A stretch of DNA of 64,000 nt, taken from the NCBI GenBank assembly GCA_003612395.1, contig RAYQ01000005.1:1-64000 (forward strand). The letters run 5' to 3'. This document shows positions 33,901-42,074 of this stretch, piece after piece; position 1 is the first letter of the stretch; every line of letters starts with the position of its first letter. The notes under the pieces were generated by a model that saw only the letters and a list, made by a program, of their open reading frames with translations, had not been told where the DNA came from and searched no databases. This stretch comes from Parablautia intestinalis. GTDB lineage: Bacteria > Bacillota > Clostridia > Lachnospirales > Lachnospiraceae. Made by a program: the position numbers and the translations under genes.

Positions 33901-35379
33901 ATGTCATTTAAAGTAGCATTTATCGGCGCGGGGAGCATTGGTTTTACCAGAGGACTTTTAACCGACCTTTTGAGCGTACCCGAATTTCATGATATCGAGG
34001 TAGCCTTTACCGATATAAACCCCGATAATCTGCGCATGGTTACGCAACTGTGTCAGAGAGATATTAACGAAAACGGCCTGCATATTAAAATTCATGCGAC
34101 TCTGGATCGCAGGGAGGCTTTTAAGGACGCCAAATATGTTATTAACTGTGTCCGAATCGGCATGCTGGAGGCTTTTGCAACAGATGTGGAAATCCCTTTA
34201 AAATACGGCATCGACCAGTGCGTGGGCGATACCCTGTGCATCGGCGGCATTATGTACGGCCAGCGCGGCATTCCGGCCCTGCTTTCTTTCTGCAGGGATA
34301 TCAGGGAGGTGGCGGCTCCCGGCTGCATTCTGCTCAACTATTCCAATCCCAATGCAATGCTCACCTGGGCCTGCAACAAATATGGAAAGGTAAAGACTTA
34401 CGGTCTGTGTCACGGGGTACAGCACGGGCACGAGCAGATCGCCAAAGCCCTTGGCCGGGATAAGAAGGATGTGGATATCATCTGCGCAGGCTTAAATCAT
34501 CAGACCTGGTATATCAGTGTAAAAACAGACGGAACAGAACGTACGGGCGAACTCTATGAGCTGATGAAAAAAGCCGAATTTGCAAAGGATGAAAATATCC
34601 GTCTGGATGTGATGAAGAATTTCGGCTATTACTCCACAGAGTCCAACGGGCATCTTTCCGAATATCTGATGTGGTACAGGAAACGCCCTGAGGATATGGA
34701 GAAATGGATTAATTACAGCAACTGGATTCAGGGCGAGACAGCCGGTTACCTGCGGGTCTGCAAGGAAAGCCGCAACTGGTTCGAGACGGATTTCCCCAAC
34801 TGGGTTAAAGAGCCTGCCAAAAAATTCTCGCCAAAAACACGCTCCAGCGAGCACGGCAGCTATATTATCGAAAGTCTGGAGACCGGACGTGTATACAGAG
34901 GTCATTTTAACATTATGAATGAAGGTACCATCACAAACCTGCCTGACGAATGTGTGGTGGAGGTACCCTGCTATGTGGATTATAACGGCATTTCCGTTCC
35001 CAGGGTCGGCGATCTGCCATTGGGATGCGCGGCTATCTGTTCCCAGAGCGTCTGGGTACAGAAACTGGCAGTGGAAGCTGCGGTACATGCAGATCTTAAC
35101 CTGCTCTATCAGGCTGCCATGATGGATCCTTTAACAGGCGCCGTATGTACCCCTGATGAAATTAAGCAGATGGTAGATGAGATGCTTGTTGCAGGAGAGC
35201 AGTGGCTGCCCCAGTATCAGGATGTGATTGCAGGCGCTAAAAAACGTCTGGAAGCAAAATCCGTTCCTTACCGCCCCGTAAAGGGATTTAGTCTAAAGAC
35301 CAAAACAATCGAGGAAATGGCACAGGAAAAGGAAAAATACAGAGCTATGGCCGGAGCTGCCGCGAAAGAAAACGTATAA
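33901..35379 (+). CDS. melA: Alpha-galactosidase, glycoside hydrolase family 4
   Basis: 492 residues. Family 4 enzymes use NAD and Mn and cleave by a redox-elimination route. The NAD site is GAGSIGFTRG (7-16). NYSNPNAMLTWA and the metal-ligand region YGLCHGVQHGH (about 173) are present. The segment FNIMNEGTITNLPDECVVEV resembles the corresponding part of E. coli MelA, supporting alpha-galactosidase over the phospho-glucosidase branch. The start follows AAGGAGG. It is a second, mechanistically different alpha-galactosidase in the locus. Substrate specificity is inferred. Confidence 0.88.
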   Translation: MSFKVAFIGAGSIGFTRGLLTDLLSVPEFHDIEVAFTDINPDNLRMVTQLCQRDINENGLHIKIHATLDRREAFKDAKYVINCVRIGMLEAFATDVEIPLKYGIDQCVGDTLCIGGIMYGQRGIPALLSFCRDIREVAAPGCILLNYSNPNAMLTWACNKYGKVKTYGLCHGVQHGHEQIAKALGRDKKDVDIICAGLNHQTWYISVKTDGTERTGELYELMKKAEFAKDENIRLDVMKNFGYYSTESNGHLSEYLMWYRKRPEDMEKWINYSNWIQGETAGYLRVCKESRNWFETDFPNWVKEPAKKFSPKTRSSEHGSYIIESLETGRVYRGHFNIMNEGTITNLPDECVVEVPCYVDYNGISVPRVGDLPLGCAAICSQSVWVQKLAVEAAVHADLNLLYQAAMMDPLTGAVCTPDEIKQMVDEMLVAGEQWLPQYQDVIAGAKKRLEAKSVPYRPVKGFSLKTKTIEEMAQEKEKYRAMAGAAAKENV

Positions 35380-35475
35380 CTTCTTGTAGCCTCACCGGTT
35401 TTGCGGTAGAATAGGATACATGAAATTGAAAGTATCTTAGCCTTATAGAAAAATATGTACGCCGGGATGATGGTC

Positions 35476-35889
35476 ATGAAATCAAAAAAAGGAAAAGAAT
35501 TATGTAATTTATTGTCGGCCATTGCCGCTGTCCTTATGGTTTATGGATTATTCACTGTGCTGGGAATTGGCTGTCCCATCAAGTTTATCACAGGTATTTC
35601 CTGTATGGGATGCGGCATGACCAGAGCATGGCTGTCCGTACTATGCCTTGATTTCAAAAGCGCATTTTACTATCATCCCGGCTTTTGGATTCCTCCGCTT
35701 GTTATAATTTTTTTATACCTCAAAAATAAAAATAATATAAAAAAATATAAACTTTTTATGTTTACAGCTATTGCTGTTTTTGTTATAATTTACTTCGTCA
35801 GACTTATATGGTCAGACAATGACATTGTTGTTTTCCAGCCGGAAAACAGTATTTTGTCAAAAATCATACAAAAATTTATATTTTTATGA
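35476..35889 (+). CDS. DUF2752 membrane protein
   Basis: About 137 residues. Three hydrophobic helices and the conserved CPIKFITGISCMGCGMTRAW motif (near 32-51, with the CxxCG pattern) identify DUF2752, a family of unknown function. The start is uncertain: ATG at 35455, 35467, 35470 or 35476; 35476 is best spaced from GGGATG. It ends 10 bp before the DUF4234 gene, so the two form an operon. Similar pairs are widespread in Clostridia. Confidence 0.75.
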   Translation: MKSKKGKELCNLLSAIAAVLMVYGLFTVLGIGCPIKFITGISCMGCGMTRAWLSVLCLDFKSAFYYHPGFWIPPLVIIFLYLKNKNNIKKYKLFMFTAIAVFVIIYFVRLIWSDNDIVVFQPENSILSKIIQKFIFL

Positions 35890-35899
35890 GGAGGATACT

Positions 35900-36493
35900 A
35901 TGTTTTGTAAAAAATGCGGAAAAGAGGTACCTGACAACACAAAATACTGCCCTGGCTGTGGAGCTGATCTTTCCCTGGAAGGAAGAGTAGCAAGCGCTGC
36001 CAACAATGTATTTCATGCTACGGAAGAAGAATTGAAAAGTTCCATAAATGAAGTACATCAGTCTTTCAGCGGACAGCAGACATCCGGCGGCGGCAGAAGG
36101 CTTAAAGATGACAGAGGACTGCTGTCTTATATCCTGCTTTCTTTGATTACATGCGGTATTTACAGTTACTACTTTATTTACAAAATGGCTGCTGATGTAA
36201 ACGTTGCCTGTGAAGGCGATGGGGAAGAAACTGCCGGACTGGTTGCTTTTATTCTCTTATCATTTATCACCTGTGGCATTTATGCATGGTTCTGGTATTA
36301 CAAGTTAGGAAACCGGTTAGCAGCTAATGCCCCACGCTACGGCCTTTCTTTTCAGGAAAATGGTACCACAATTCTGTTATGGTTAATTTTTGGCGCGTTC
36401 TTATGCGGCATTGGACCATTTGTTGCAATGTACATATTAATTAAAAATACAAATCAAATTTGTAATGCCTATAACAGGTCTCACAATTTATAA
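35900..36493 (+). CDS. Zinc-ribbon DUF4234 membrane protein
   Basis: 197 residues from the ATG at 35900 (AGGAGGATACT). The N-terminal zinc ribbon MFCKKCGKEVPDNTKYCPGC has two CxxC knuckles. A helical linker (40-75) precedes four membrane helices in two similar hairpins: LLSYILLSLITCGIYSYYFI and VAFILLSFITCGIYAWFWYY, so the DUF4234 part is an internal repeat. Function unknown. In an operon with the DUF2752 gene and closed by the terminator at 36561-36599. Confidence 0.82.
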   Translation: MFCKKCGKEVPDNTKYCPGCGADLSLEGRVASAANNVFHATEEELKSSINEVHQSFSGQQTSGGGRRLKDDRGLLSYILLSLITCGIYSYYFIYKMAADVNVACEGDGEETAGLVAFILLSFITCGIYAWFWYYKLGNRLAANAPRYGLSFQENGTTILLWLIFGAFLCGIGPFVAMYILIKNTNQICNAYNRSHNL

Positions 36494-36560
36494 GATTGGG
36501 AATTTATAAGAAACAGATTTTATAAATTCAAATTTTGTGAATTAGCAATTTTAAGTATAA

Positions 36561-36599
36561 GCGGAGAAATTTTCAGTAAATGTGATTTCTCCGCTTTTT
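36561..36599 (+). terminator. Terminator of the DUF2752-DUF4234 unit
   Basis: GCGGAGAAAT (36561-36570) and ATTTCTCCGC (36585-36594), perfect 10-bp stem, 14-nt loop, followed by TTTTT. Confidence 0.92.
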
Positions 36600-36941
36600 A
36601 ATTCTATTTCTTCTGTGAAATTTTCGTGTAATTCTTCTGCAGAGAATTTGCCTTTCCTTTTGTTCATCATCGGTGCCGCAGGCCCAATCGTTATATGCGA
36701 TAAAATCATTTTTGGTTTCCGCATAATCACGCCCCTGCATTGCAAGTTCAGTATGCCACTTTTTTTCCAAACCTTCATGCCTGCATAACTTCTGATAATC
36801 CATGCCGTAAATATAAAGCCCGCATCACTCAAATTCTCTGTTTGCATCAATGCATACAACATATCCATGCGGTTTTGCAAACCGAATCATCTTCTGTATA
36901 AAAGCTGATGGATTGTCCAAATGCCTGAAAACAGCCTTATT
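36573..36941 (-). pseudogene. Remnant of a SAM-dependent methyltransferase
   Basis: On the minus strand a readable frame begins after a stop at 36942-36944: KAVFRHLDNPSAFIQKMIRF, then AKPHGYVVCIDANREFE, an in-frame TGA, then CGLYIYGMDYQKLCRHEGLE and AMQGRDYA. This resembles the middle and end of class I methyltransferases (PxG-VVCID after the helix is the post-motif III region). The start, the SAM-binding motif and the proper end are missing. The last codons run into the terminator of the facing operon. Clearly nonfunctional. Confidence 0.65.
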
Positions 36942-37111
36942 TTACATGGTTAGAAGGTTTATTGTATGCTTGAAGAAATGTCATTCCCTGAACATGAATA
37001 TGAGTCAATTCAAAATTATTTAAATGAGTAAGGGTATTGTTATACCACAAGGGTATATAAAGAAGTTGGGAAATATAAAGTAGGGAATTATATATTGCCC
37101 CATGGGGTGAT

Positions 37112-37267
37112 GTGTTGAAAATAGACGAAGTTAAAACATACTGGAAAGTATCAGATCGTCCTTTCTATGACGAAATGAATCATGACGAAAAGATAGAAAT
37201 CCATAAGTATTCTGAAGATGCAGGATTGCCATATGAATTTATAAAATTTTCTAAAAGTACAGTATGA
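37112..37267 (+). CDS. Short hypothetical protein or fragment
   Basis: A 51-codon frame starting at GTG (37112) or TTG (37115) after GGGGTGAT. It reads KIDEVKTYWKVSDRPFYDEM, then NHDEKIEIHKYSEDAGLPYE. The acidic composition looks protein-like. It may be a small standalone protein or the N-terminus of a decayed gene, as it stands in a debris-rich stretch. No family recognised. Confidence 0.35.
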   Translation: MLKIDEVKTYWKVSDRPFYDEMNHDEKIEIHKYSEDAGLPYEFIKFSKSTV

Positions 37268-37332
37268 TTATTGGGGAACAGAAGAAATACTGAAGAAATA
37301 GCACCATATTAAAGGTCAATTATAATACAGAT

Positions 37333-37680
37333 ATGAAGAATCTTATATTCTCAAGAAAAAAAGTGTTTGCAGGATCTTTGCTGCCATATTGGATTGTAGT
37401 CGGAATTAGTAAAGTTGCCTTTATGCAGAAGTATAACTTTGACGGAGATTTGTGTGAAATGAGTGCGGGGGGAATACCCATTTCAAGGATAACTGTTGAA
37501 GAACTTGATAAAATTGGCATCAGAATAAATAGCAGACAAATTAAAGAGATTTCAGTTGCAGATGCTGTAAATAATTTATTTGTAAGCACGATGGATGGAT
37601 GTCTTTCGAATGAAATCTATGTAGATGATTGCCAGAAAACCAATGAAGGCCGGATAACTATAAATACAAAAGGCGGATGA
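37333..37680 (+). CDS. Hypothetical protein
   Basis: 115 residues with a soluble, mixed alpha/beta look. The N-terminus (SRKKVFAGSLLPYWIVVG) and the centre (NFDGDLCEMSAGGIPISRIT) are orderly, and the tail FVSTMDGCLSNEIYV could complete a small beta-barrel. No signal peptide and no family recognised. The ribosome binding site is weak (AAAGGT 16 bp away), so expression is uncertain. The neighbours are debris and the sdpR-like gene. Confidence 0.5.
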   Translation: MKNLIFSRKKVFAGSLLPYWIVVGISKVAFMQKYNFDGDLCEMSAGGIPISRITVEELDKIGIRINSRQIKEISVADAVNNLFVSTMDGCLSNEIYVDDCQKTNEGRITINTKGG

Positions 37681-37766
37681 TGCCTAAGCGAAACAGAGCG
37701 ATAAAGCAAAAAAATTATTCTATGAGCTAAAGAACAAATCTATTTAAAAAAAAATTTAAATAACTA

Positions 37767-37795
37767 TTTACTTTCTTATATATGTTATATATAAT
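37767..37795 (+). promoter_or_regulatory. Promoter of the SdpR/SdpI-like pair
   Basis: TTTACT (37767-37772), 17-bp spacer, TATAAT (37790-37795). The spacer is the dyad-like TATATATGTTATATATA, and TCTATTTAAA occurs directly repeated on either side (around 37738 and 37795); these are candidate operators for the encoded ArsR-type repressor. Confidence 0.65.
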
Positions 37796-37830
37796 CTATT
37801 TAAAGATTTATTGAAATAGGAGGCGGTATA

Positions 37831-38100
37831 TTGGCGGTAAATGAGATACTTGCGGCATTAGCAGATGAAAATCGAAGAAAAATTTTGCAGAAATTAAAAG
37901 AGGGAAAAATAAATTCCGGCGATTTAGCAAATGCCCTGAGCATGACACCGCAAGCCCTGTCATATCACTTATCAAAATTAAAAAAGGCGGATTTGATTTA
38001 TGAAACAAAATATAAGAATTTTATTTATTATGAATTGAATTTGTCTGTCCTTGATGAAACTATCATGTGGATTAACGAGTTAAGAGGAGGTCAGAAATGA
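37831..38100 (+). CDS. ArsR-type repressor (SdpR-like)
   Basis: 89 residues starting with TTG (37831), 7 nt after AGGAGGCGG. A winged helix-turn-helix with LAALADENRRKILQKL and the recognition helix in SMTPQALSYHLSKLKKA. It has none of the Cys metal-site motifs of arsenic or zinc sensors. It overlaps the SdpI-like gene by 4 bp (ATGA), the same order as sdpR-sdpI of Bacillus, where the repressor controls its own operon and is relieved by the membrane protein when a toxin peptide is bound. Confidence 0.85.
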   Translation: MAVNEILAALADENRRKILQKLKEGKINSGDLANALSMTPQALSYHLSKLKKADLIYETKYKNFIYYELNLSVLDETIMWINELRGGQK

Positions 38101-38753
38101 AAAAAAAGGAAATAGTATGTTATATTTTGATGTATCTTCCATTAGTAGTTGCCTTGATTGCATTGCCACATCTTCCCGAAAAAATCCCGGCACATTATGG
38201 ATTTGATAATCAGGTTGACCGCTGGGGGAGTAAATATGAGGCTTTGCTGTTTCCAATAGCAAGTCTTTTCATAGGATATTATCTGCTTGGAATGGCAAAA
38301 CTGGCGGCGAAGAAGGAAGAACATGGGGAAAACAATAAAAATGTTATAATTATTACTGGGATTTTAATATTAATGTTGTTTAATGCTTTGAATGCCTATT
38401 CCCTTTACACAAGCTTTAACAAAGTAGAAAATTTATCATCTGCTTCATTGGATATTGGTCAGCTTGTTTTTGGTATCATTGGTATCTTAATGATTGTTAC
38501 AGGAAATCTCATGCCTAAGTTGCGGATGAACTCTATGATAGGATTGAGGACACATTGGAGCATGAAAAATGAAGTAACATGGAAAAAAAGCCAGCATATA
38601 GGAGGAATTTCCTTTATCATTGGAGGAGTGATTATAATATGCATTTGTATAGCTCTGAAAGGGACTCCCTGTTTATTATCTGTTTCAGGAGTATGGGCAA
38701 TTCTGATAGTTACAGATGTTTTCTTAACATATAGGATTGCTAAAATCAACTAA
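38097..38753 (+). CDS. SdpI-family membrane protein (immunity-like)
   Basis: 218 residues with six hydrophobic helices. The N-terminal DUF1648 segment has the family pattern LPEKIPAHYGFDNQVDRWGS (about 26-45). The C-terminal SdpI domain has IGLRTHWSMKNEVTWKKSQ (about 145-163). In Bacillus, SdpI gives immunity to the SDP cannibalism toxin and acts as a receptor for SdpR. No toxin gene is visible here, so this could be an orphan immunity or a general stress protein. Confidence 0.87.
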   Translation: MKKKEIVCYILMYLPLVVALIALPHLPEKIPAHYGFDNQVDRWGSKYEALLFPIASLFIGYYLLGMAKLAAKKEEHGENNKNVIIITGILILMLFNALNAYSLYTSFNKVENLSSASLDIGQLVFGIIGILMIVTGNLMPKLRMNSMIGLRTHWSMKNEVTWKKSQHIGGISFIIGGVIIICICIALKGTPCLLSVSGVWAILIVTDVFLTYRIAKIN

Positions 38754-38803
38754 ATAAATTATAAATTTTGATTTTCTAAGTCTAAGAGAAAAATTCATGT
38801 TTG

Positions 38804-38848
38804 TGAAAAAATCCGCACTTTCTATTTGTCAGAAAGTTGCGGATTTCC
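38804..38848 (-). terminator. Terminator of the deacetylase gene
   Basis: On the minus strand, AATCCGCAACTTTCT pairs with AGAAAGTGCGGATT (one bulge) around a 7-nt loop, followed by TTTTTC. It lies 19 bp beyond the deacetylase stop codon. Confidence 0.88.
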
Positions 38849-38866
38849 TATAAAAATCAGTTGTTT

Positions 38867-39447
38867 TCAATTCCTTATCTGTCTTCCCTCATGATTCATA
38901 TGATACCCTTCCTTATAAATCAGTTCGGAAACCGGCACAAAAGTATATCCTTCATTTTTCAGGGTGGCAATTAACGTATCCAGTGCCTGGGCCGTGTATT
39001 TTGCGCCATTGTGGCACAAAATAATACTCCCGTTCCCTAAGTGCTTGTGCTGGGTTACTGTTTTTATGATGGAATCTACGCCATAATCTTTCCAGTCAAG
39101 GGAATCCACATCCCACTGAATGGTATAATATCCGCAATCCTTTGCCACATTCACCACTGCGTTGTCATAGTCCCCATACGGCGGCCTGAATAAAAACATA
39201 TCATATCCCGTCAGCTCCTGTACCTTCGTATGCACCTGCATGAGTTCTTCCTTTTTTTCTTCATCGGACAGTTGGCTCATATTTTTGTGGTTTTCGCTGT
39301 GATTTCCCAGATCATGGCCTGCGGCAAGAATGGCTTTCACATCATCCGGATAGCTTTCTACCCATCCCCCTGTCATAAAAAAGGTTACATGTACATCATG
39401 CTTTTGCAAAATTTCAAGAATTTTTGCTGTATCCTCGTTACCCCAGG
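38867..39447 (-). pseudogene. C-terminal part of interrupted PdaB-like deacetylase
   Basis: Codons for 190 residues (from Asn of WGN) of a NodB-type polysaccharide deacetylase. It carries motif 2 (GNHSENH), motif 3 (RPPYGDYD), motif 4 (DVDSLDW) and motif 5 (ILCHNG), but motif 1 and the membrane anchor are missing. They are encoded at 51571-51845, on the other side of the 12,130-bp element. The frame remains open into the element but with unrelated residues (IKHKGCRFKSINHSSP). Joined to the other half at the shared CCCCAGG it gives a continuous 282-residue enzyme. In spore formers PdaB-type enzymes act during sporulation. Confidence 0.92.
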
Positions 39448-39465
39448 GGGATGAGTGGTTGATGG
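39441..39465. other. Left attachment site of the element
   Basis: The core CCCCAGG (39441-39447) is followed on the element side by GGGATGAGTGGTTGATGG. The host side reads TATCCTCGTTA. Joined to the inner side of the right end it predicts an attP with CCCCC-A-GGGGG at its centre and CCATCA / TGATGG outer arms, the dyad form expected for a serine recombinase site. Confidence 0.8.
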
Positions 39466-39482
39466 ACTTAAACCGGCATCCC

Positions 39483-41063
39483 TTATGCTTTATCAGAAAA
39501 ATTATAGATAATTTTAACAATATTATTCTCGTAAACATAAATCATGGAAATCATTTCCGTCACGATTTCCCTGTCAAGGCTGCCGAGCTGCTCAAGCCGC
39601 ATCAGTCTTTCTATCCAGGCGTTTTGAGAGAAGCTTTGTCCTTCCTTCTCTCCATTCATAAGGTCAATCTTTAGCCGGGCATCCAGTATCTGATTTTCAT
39701 ATTTTTCCTGGTATCTTAAATAATCTTCCTTTGAAATAATTCCATCTGAATAATCTTCGTAAGCCTGCTCCTTTTTCCTTGTAAAACGGTTGATTTCTAA
39801 CTGGTATTCCTGTATACCGTCCGGTAAATCGGCCCTGCTTCTTTTCTGTTTATTTTGTTCTTCTTCTATCAGCAATTTAATATCTTTTACAGACTTTATA
39901 ATGTAATTCAGGTCATTTAAAACAATTTCCTCCAGCTCCCTTTCCGTAATCCTGTGGATGGTGCAAAGCTTATTTCCATAACGGTTATAACTCCCGCAGT
40001 TAAAGCAGTCATCACCCTTACGCTTCAGTTTTACCATGGCCCGCCCACAGTCGCCGCATTTTAAAAAGCCGGCAAATATATGTATACTGCCGTCTAAGCC
40101 AGTCTGTCTGGCATTTCTTTTAAGCAGAACCTGAACCTTTTCCCATGTTTCCTTATCTATTATAGGTCTGTGGGTATTTTCAACCACAATCCATTTATCC
40201 CGCGGAAGGGAAACCGCACTTTTTTTGCAGATTTGCCGAAAGCTTTTGTTCTGGACCATATTTCCAATGTATATTTCATTCTGAAGGATTCTGCGCACCG
40301 TAGAATAAGTCCAGTAAAGTGTGGTGGAAAGCCGGTTGCCGTTGTGGTAATGAAGTCCGCATCTTTTTTTGTATTCGGCCGGACATGGAATTCCCTCATC
40401 GTTCAGCCGCCTGGCTATAGTATTTTGCCCCAGACCGCTTAAATACATAGAAAAAATGCGCCTCACAATCTCCGCGGCATAGTCATCCACCTCCAGCTTA
40501 TTGTGATCCTCCTTTGATTTTTTATAGCCAAAGCAGGCAAATGCACCGATAAATTGCCCGTTACTTTGTTTGGTTCTAAAGGTTGAGCGAACCTTCTTGG
40601 AAATATCCCTTGGGTAAAAACCGTTGAACATGTTTTTTACATCAATCATCATGGTATCGCTGATATCAATATCGTAATACTGCTTGTCAATTCCATCATT
40701 TACCGCAATAAAGCGCACCTTTTTGTCAGGAAAGTATTCATTGACATACTCCGATACCTTTGGCATGTTCCTGCCAAGCCGGGATAAATCCTTTACAATA
40801 ACACATTCCACTTTTTTGTCCTCTATATCCTGAAGCATTCTCTGAAACCCCGGACGGATAAAGTTAGTACCTGTATAGCCATCGTCAATGTACACATCAT
40901 ACAGGTGCAAATCTCTTTGCTTTTTCACAAACTCAGTCAGCAGCATTCTCTGGTTTGCCACGCTTAAGCTTTCAGACTTGTCGCCATCTTCCTTAGAAAG
41001 CCGGATGTACACAGCCGCATTCAGCCTTATCTCCTCTTCCTTTCTCCCGTCCTTACCTGTCAT
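39483..41063 (-). CDS. Large serine recombinase
   Basis: 526 residues from the ATG at 41063, chosen for AGGGGAAAT before it; an ATG at 41126 lacks a site. The catalytic domain (12-155) has AVYIRLSKEDG with the nucleophile Ser, SLSVANQRMLL and VKDLSRLGRNMPKV (conserved Arg). The recombinase domain (165-270) includes GYKKSKEDHNKLEVDDYAAE and ARRLNDEGIP. A zinc ribbon (CGDCGRAM ... CGSY ... KLC, about 340-385) and a long coiled coil (385-470) follow, the module that controls integration versus excision. It overlaps the upstream 57-residue gene by 11 bp. Confidence 0.96.
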   Translation of the reverse strand: MTGKDGRKEEEIRLNAAVYIRLSKEDGDKSESLSVANQRMLLTEFVKKQRDLHLYDVYIDDGYTGTNFIRPGFQRMLQDIEDKKVECVIVKDLSRLGRNMPKVSEYVNEYFPDKKVRFIAVNDGIDKQYYDIDISDTMMIDVKNMFNGFYPRDISKKVRSTFRTKQSNGQFIGAFACFGYKKSKEDHNKLEVDDYAAEIVRRIFSMYLSGLGQNTIARRLNDEGIPCPAEYKKRCGLHYHNGNRLSTTLYWTYSTVRRILQNEIYIGNMVQNKSFRQICKKSAVSLPRDKWIVVENTHRPIIDKETWEKVQVLLKRNARQTGLDGSIHIFAGFLKCGDCGRAMVKLKRKGDDCFNCGSYNRYGNKLCTIHRITERELEEIVLNDLNYIIKSVKDIKLLIEEEQNKQKRSRADLPDGIQEYQLEINRFTRKKEQAYEDYSDGIISKEDYLRYQEKYENQILDARLKIDLMNGEKEGQSFSQNAWIERLMRLEQLGSLDREIVTEMISMIYVYENNIVKIIYNFSDKA

Positions 41064-41226
41064 ATTTCCCCTGGCCGGCTGCGTCACTTTTCCCATGTTC
41101 CCATAATTCCTTTTTTTCACAGGCATCTTTCATATGATGACGGATGATACGCCTTACCAGTTCTTCAGCATCGTACAGGCATTGATACTCCCTGATCACG
41201 GTATAGCTCTTATTTGGTGTGGCCAT
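41053..41226 (-). CDS. Small protein coupled to the recombinase
   Basis: 57 residues from the ATG at 41226, after CAGGGGGTATAAA. It reads TPNKSYTVIREYQCLYDAEE then LVRRIIRHHMKDACEKKELW; the segment is helical, charged and basic toward the end. Its 3' end overlaps the recombinase start by 11 bp, so translation is coupled. Similar small proteins precede serine recombinases in related genomes, as far as I recall. A role as excision (directionality) factor or regulator is inference from position only. Confidence 0.6.
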   Translation of the reverse strand: MATPNKSYTVIREYQCLYDAEELVRRIIRHHMKDACEKKELWEHGKSDAAGQGKYDR

Positions 41227-41301
41227 TTTATACCCCCTGAAAATTCTATTTCTATTATATATATGCAAATAATGTCAGACAAAATAACATTCGCTTAAGG
41301 C

Positions 41302-42027
41302 TCAAATGAACGTATTCCAATATTTCTCATACTTTTCTCTAAACCTCTCCTGATACCCCGCCGTCACGGACAAAGACCGGTTGTCTATTTCAATTTTATT
41401 TTTTCTTACGGATTGAATGTACTTCATATTTACAATACAGCTTTTACTGATCCGCACAAAGCTGCCGTCCAGTTTTTCCAGATCCTTTTGAAGCTCGTCA
41501 AGTTTTTGGTAATAATGAGTGGGCATTTTCTCCAAATCCCCGACTATGTAGATTGCTCTCGCCACCGAATAATAATATCTTATTTTTCTAAGTTCTACAT
41601 GGTATTTTTTTCGTTTAAAGGTAAACGTCCAGATCTCTCTTCCGCTGATTCTCCTGACCGCCGCCTCAAGACAATCAGCGAGCTGTCTCTCTAACCCGGG
41701 TATATCCGCCGCATCCTTTGGAATAAACCGGAATGGCTCTGCCTGAACCATGTCAACATAGTAATCATCATAAGCTGAAATATAGATCATCAGCGATTTT
41801 GGATACATGGCCTTTATGGTTTTCCCAAGCATCATCCCATTTTTTTCTCCCAGTTTAATATCCATATAAACAATATCCGGTTTATGCTCACGACAATATT
41901 CCAGCAATTCCTGCCCACATGCAAACCCTGTAACAGTTATTTGGTAGAGATCAGCATACTTATCAAGCAGCAATATAACAAGTTTAAGAAATTCTTTGTT
42001 GTCATCACAAACCAAAACGTCATACAT
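41302..42027 (-). CDS. LytTR response regulator, copy 1
   Basis: 241 residues from the ATG at 42027 (site GGGAGGATATATC). The receiver domain (1-120) keeps the acidic pair in LVCDDNKEF, the phospho-acceptor Asp in DIVYMDIKLG (about 56) and the Lys of FIPKDA. The LytTR DNA-binding domain (about 140-240) has FVRISKSCIVNMKYIQSV. It shares most of its sequence with the next gene, so the two arose by duplication. No histidine kinase gene is near, so its signal is unknown. It lies between the recombinase module and the toxin-antitoxin pair. Confidence 0.92.
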   Translation of the reverse strand: MYDVLVCDDNKEFLKLVILLLDKYADLYQITVTGFACGQELLEYCREHKPDIVYMDIKLGEKNGMMLGKTIKAMYPKSLMIYISAYDDYYVDMVQAEPFRFIPKDAADIPGLERQLADCLEAAVRRISGREIWTFTFKRKKYHVELRKIRYYYSVARAIYIVGDLEKMPTHYYQKLDELQKDLEKLDGSFVRISKSCIVNMKYIQSVRKNKIEIDNRSLSVTAGYQERFREKYEKYWNTFI

Positions 42028-42074
42028 TGATATATCCTCCCGTCTGTCATAAAGACGGCTTACAGTACTGCAAT

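Noticed and set aside
36551-36880. A 109-codon intact minus-strand gene at the methyltransferase remnant
   Set aside because: The methyltransferase-like residues lie in a different frame with an internal stop, and the last codons are the terminator hairpin of the opposite operon.
39448-39538. Extension of the deacetylase C-terminal frame into the recombinase gene, giving a 223-residue protein
   Set aside because: The first 31 residues are read from the element end and the recombinase 3' end, show no similarity to deacetylases, have no ribosome binding site, and the frame only becomes deacetylase-like at the CCCCAGG core.
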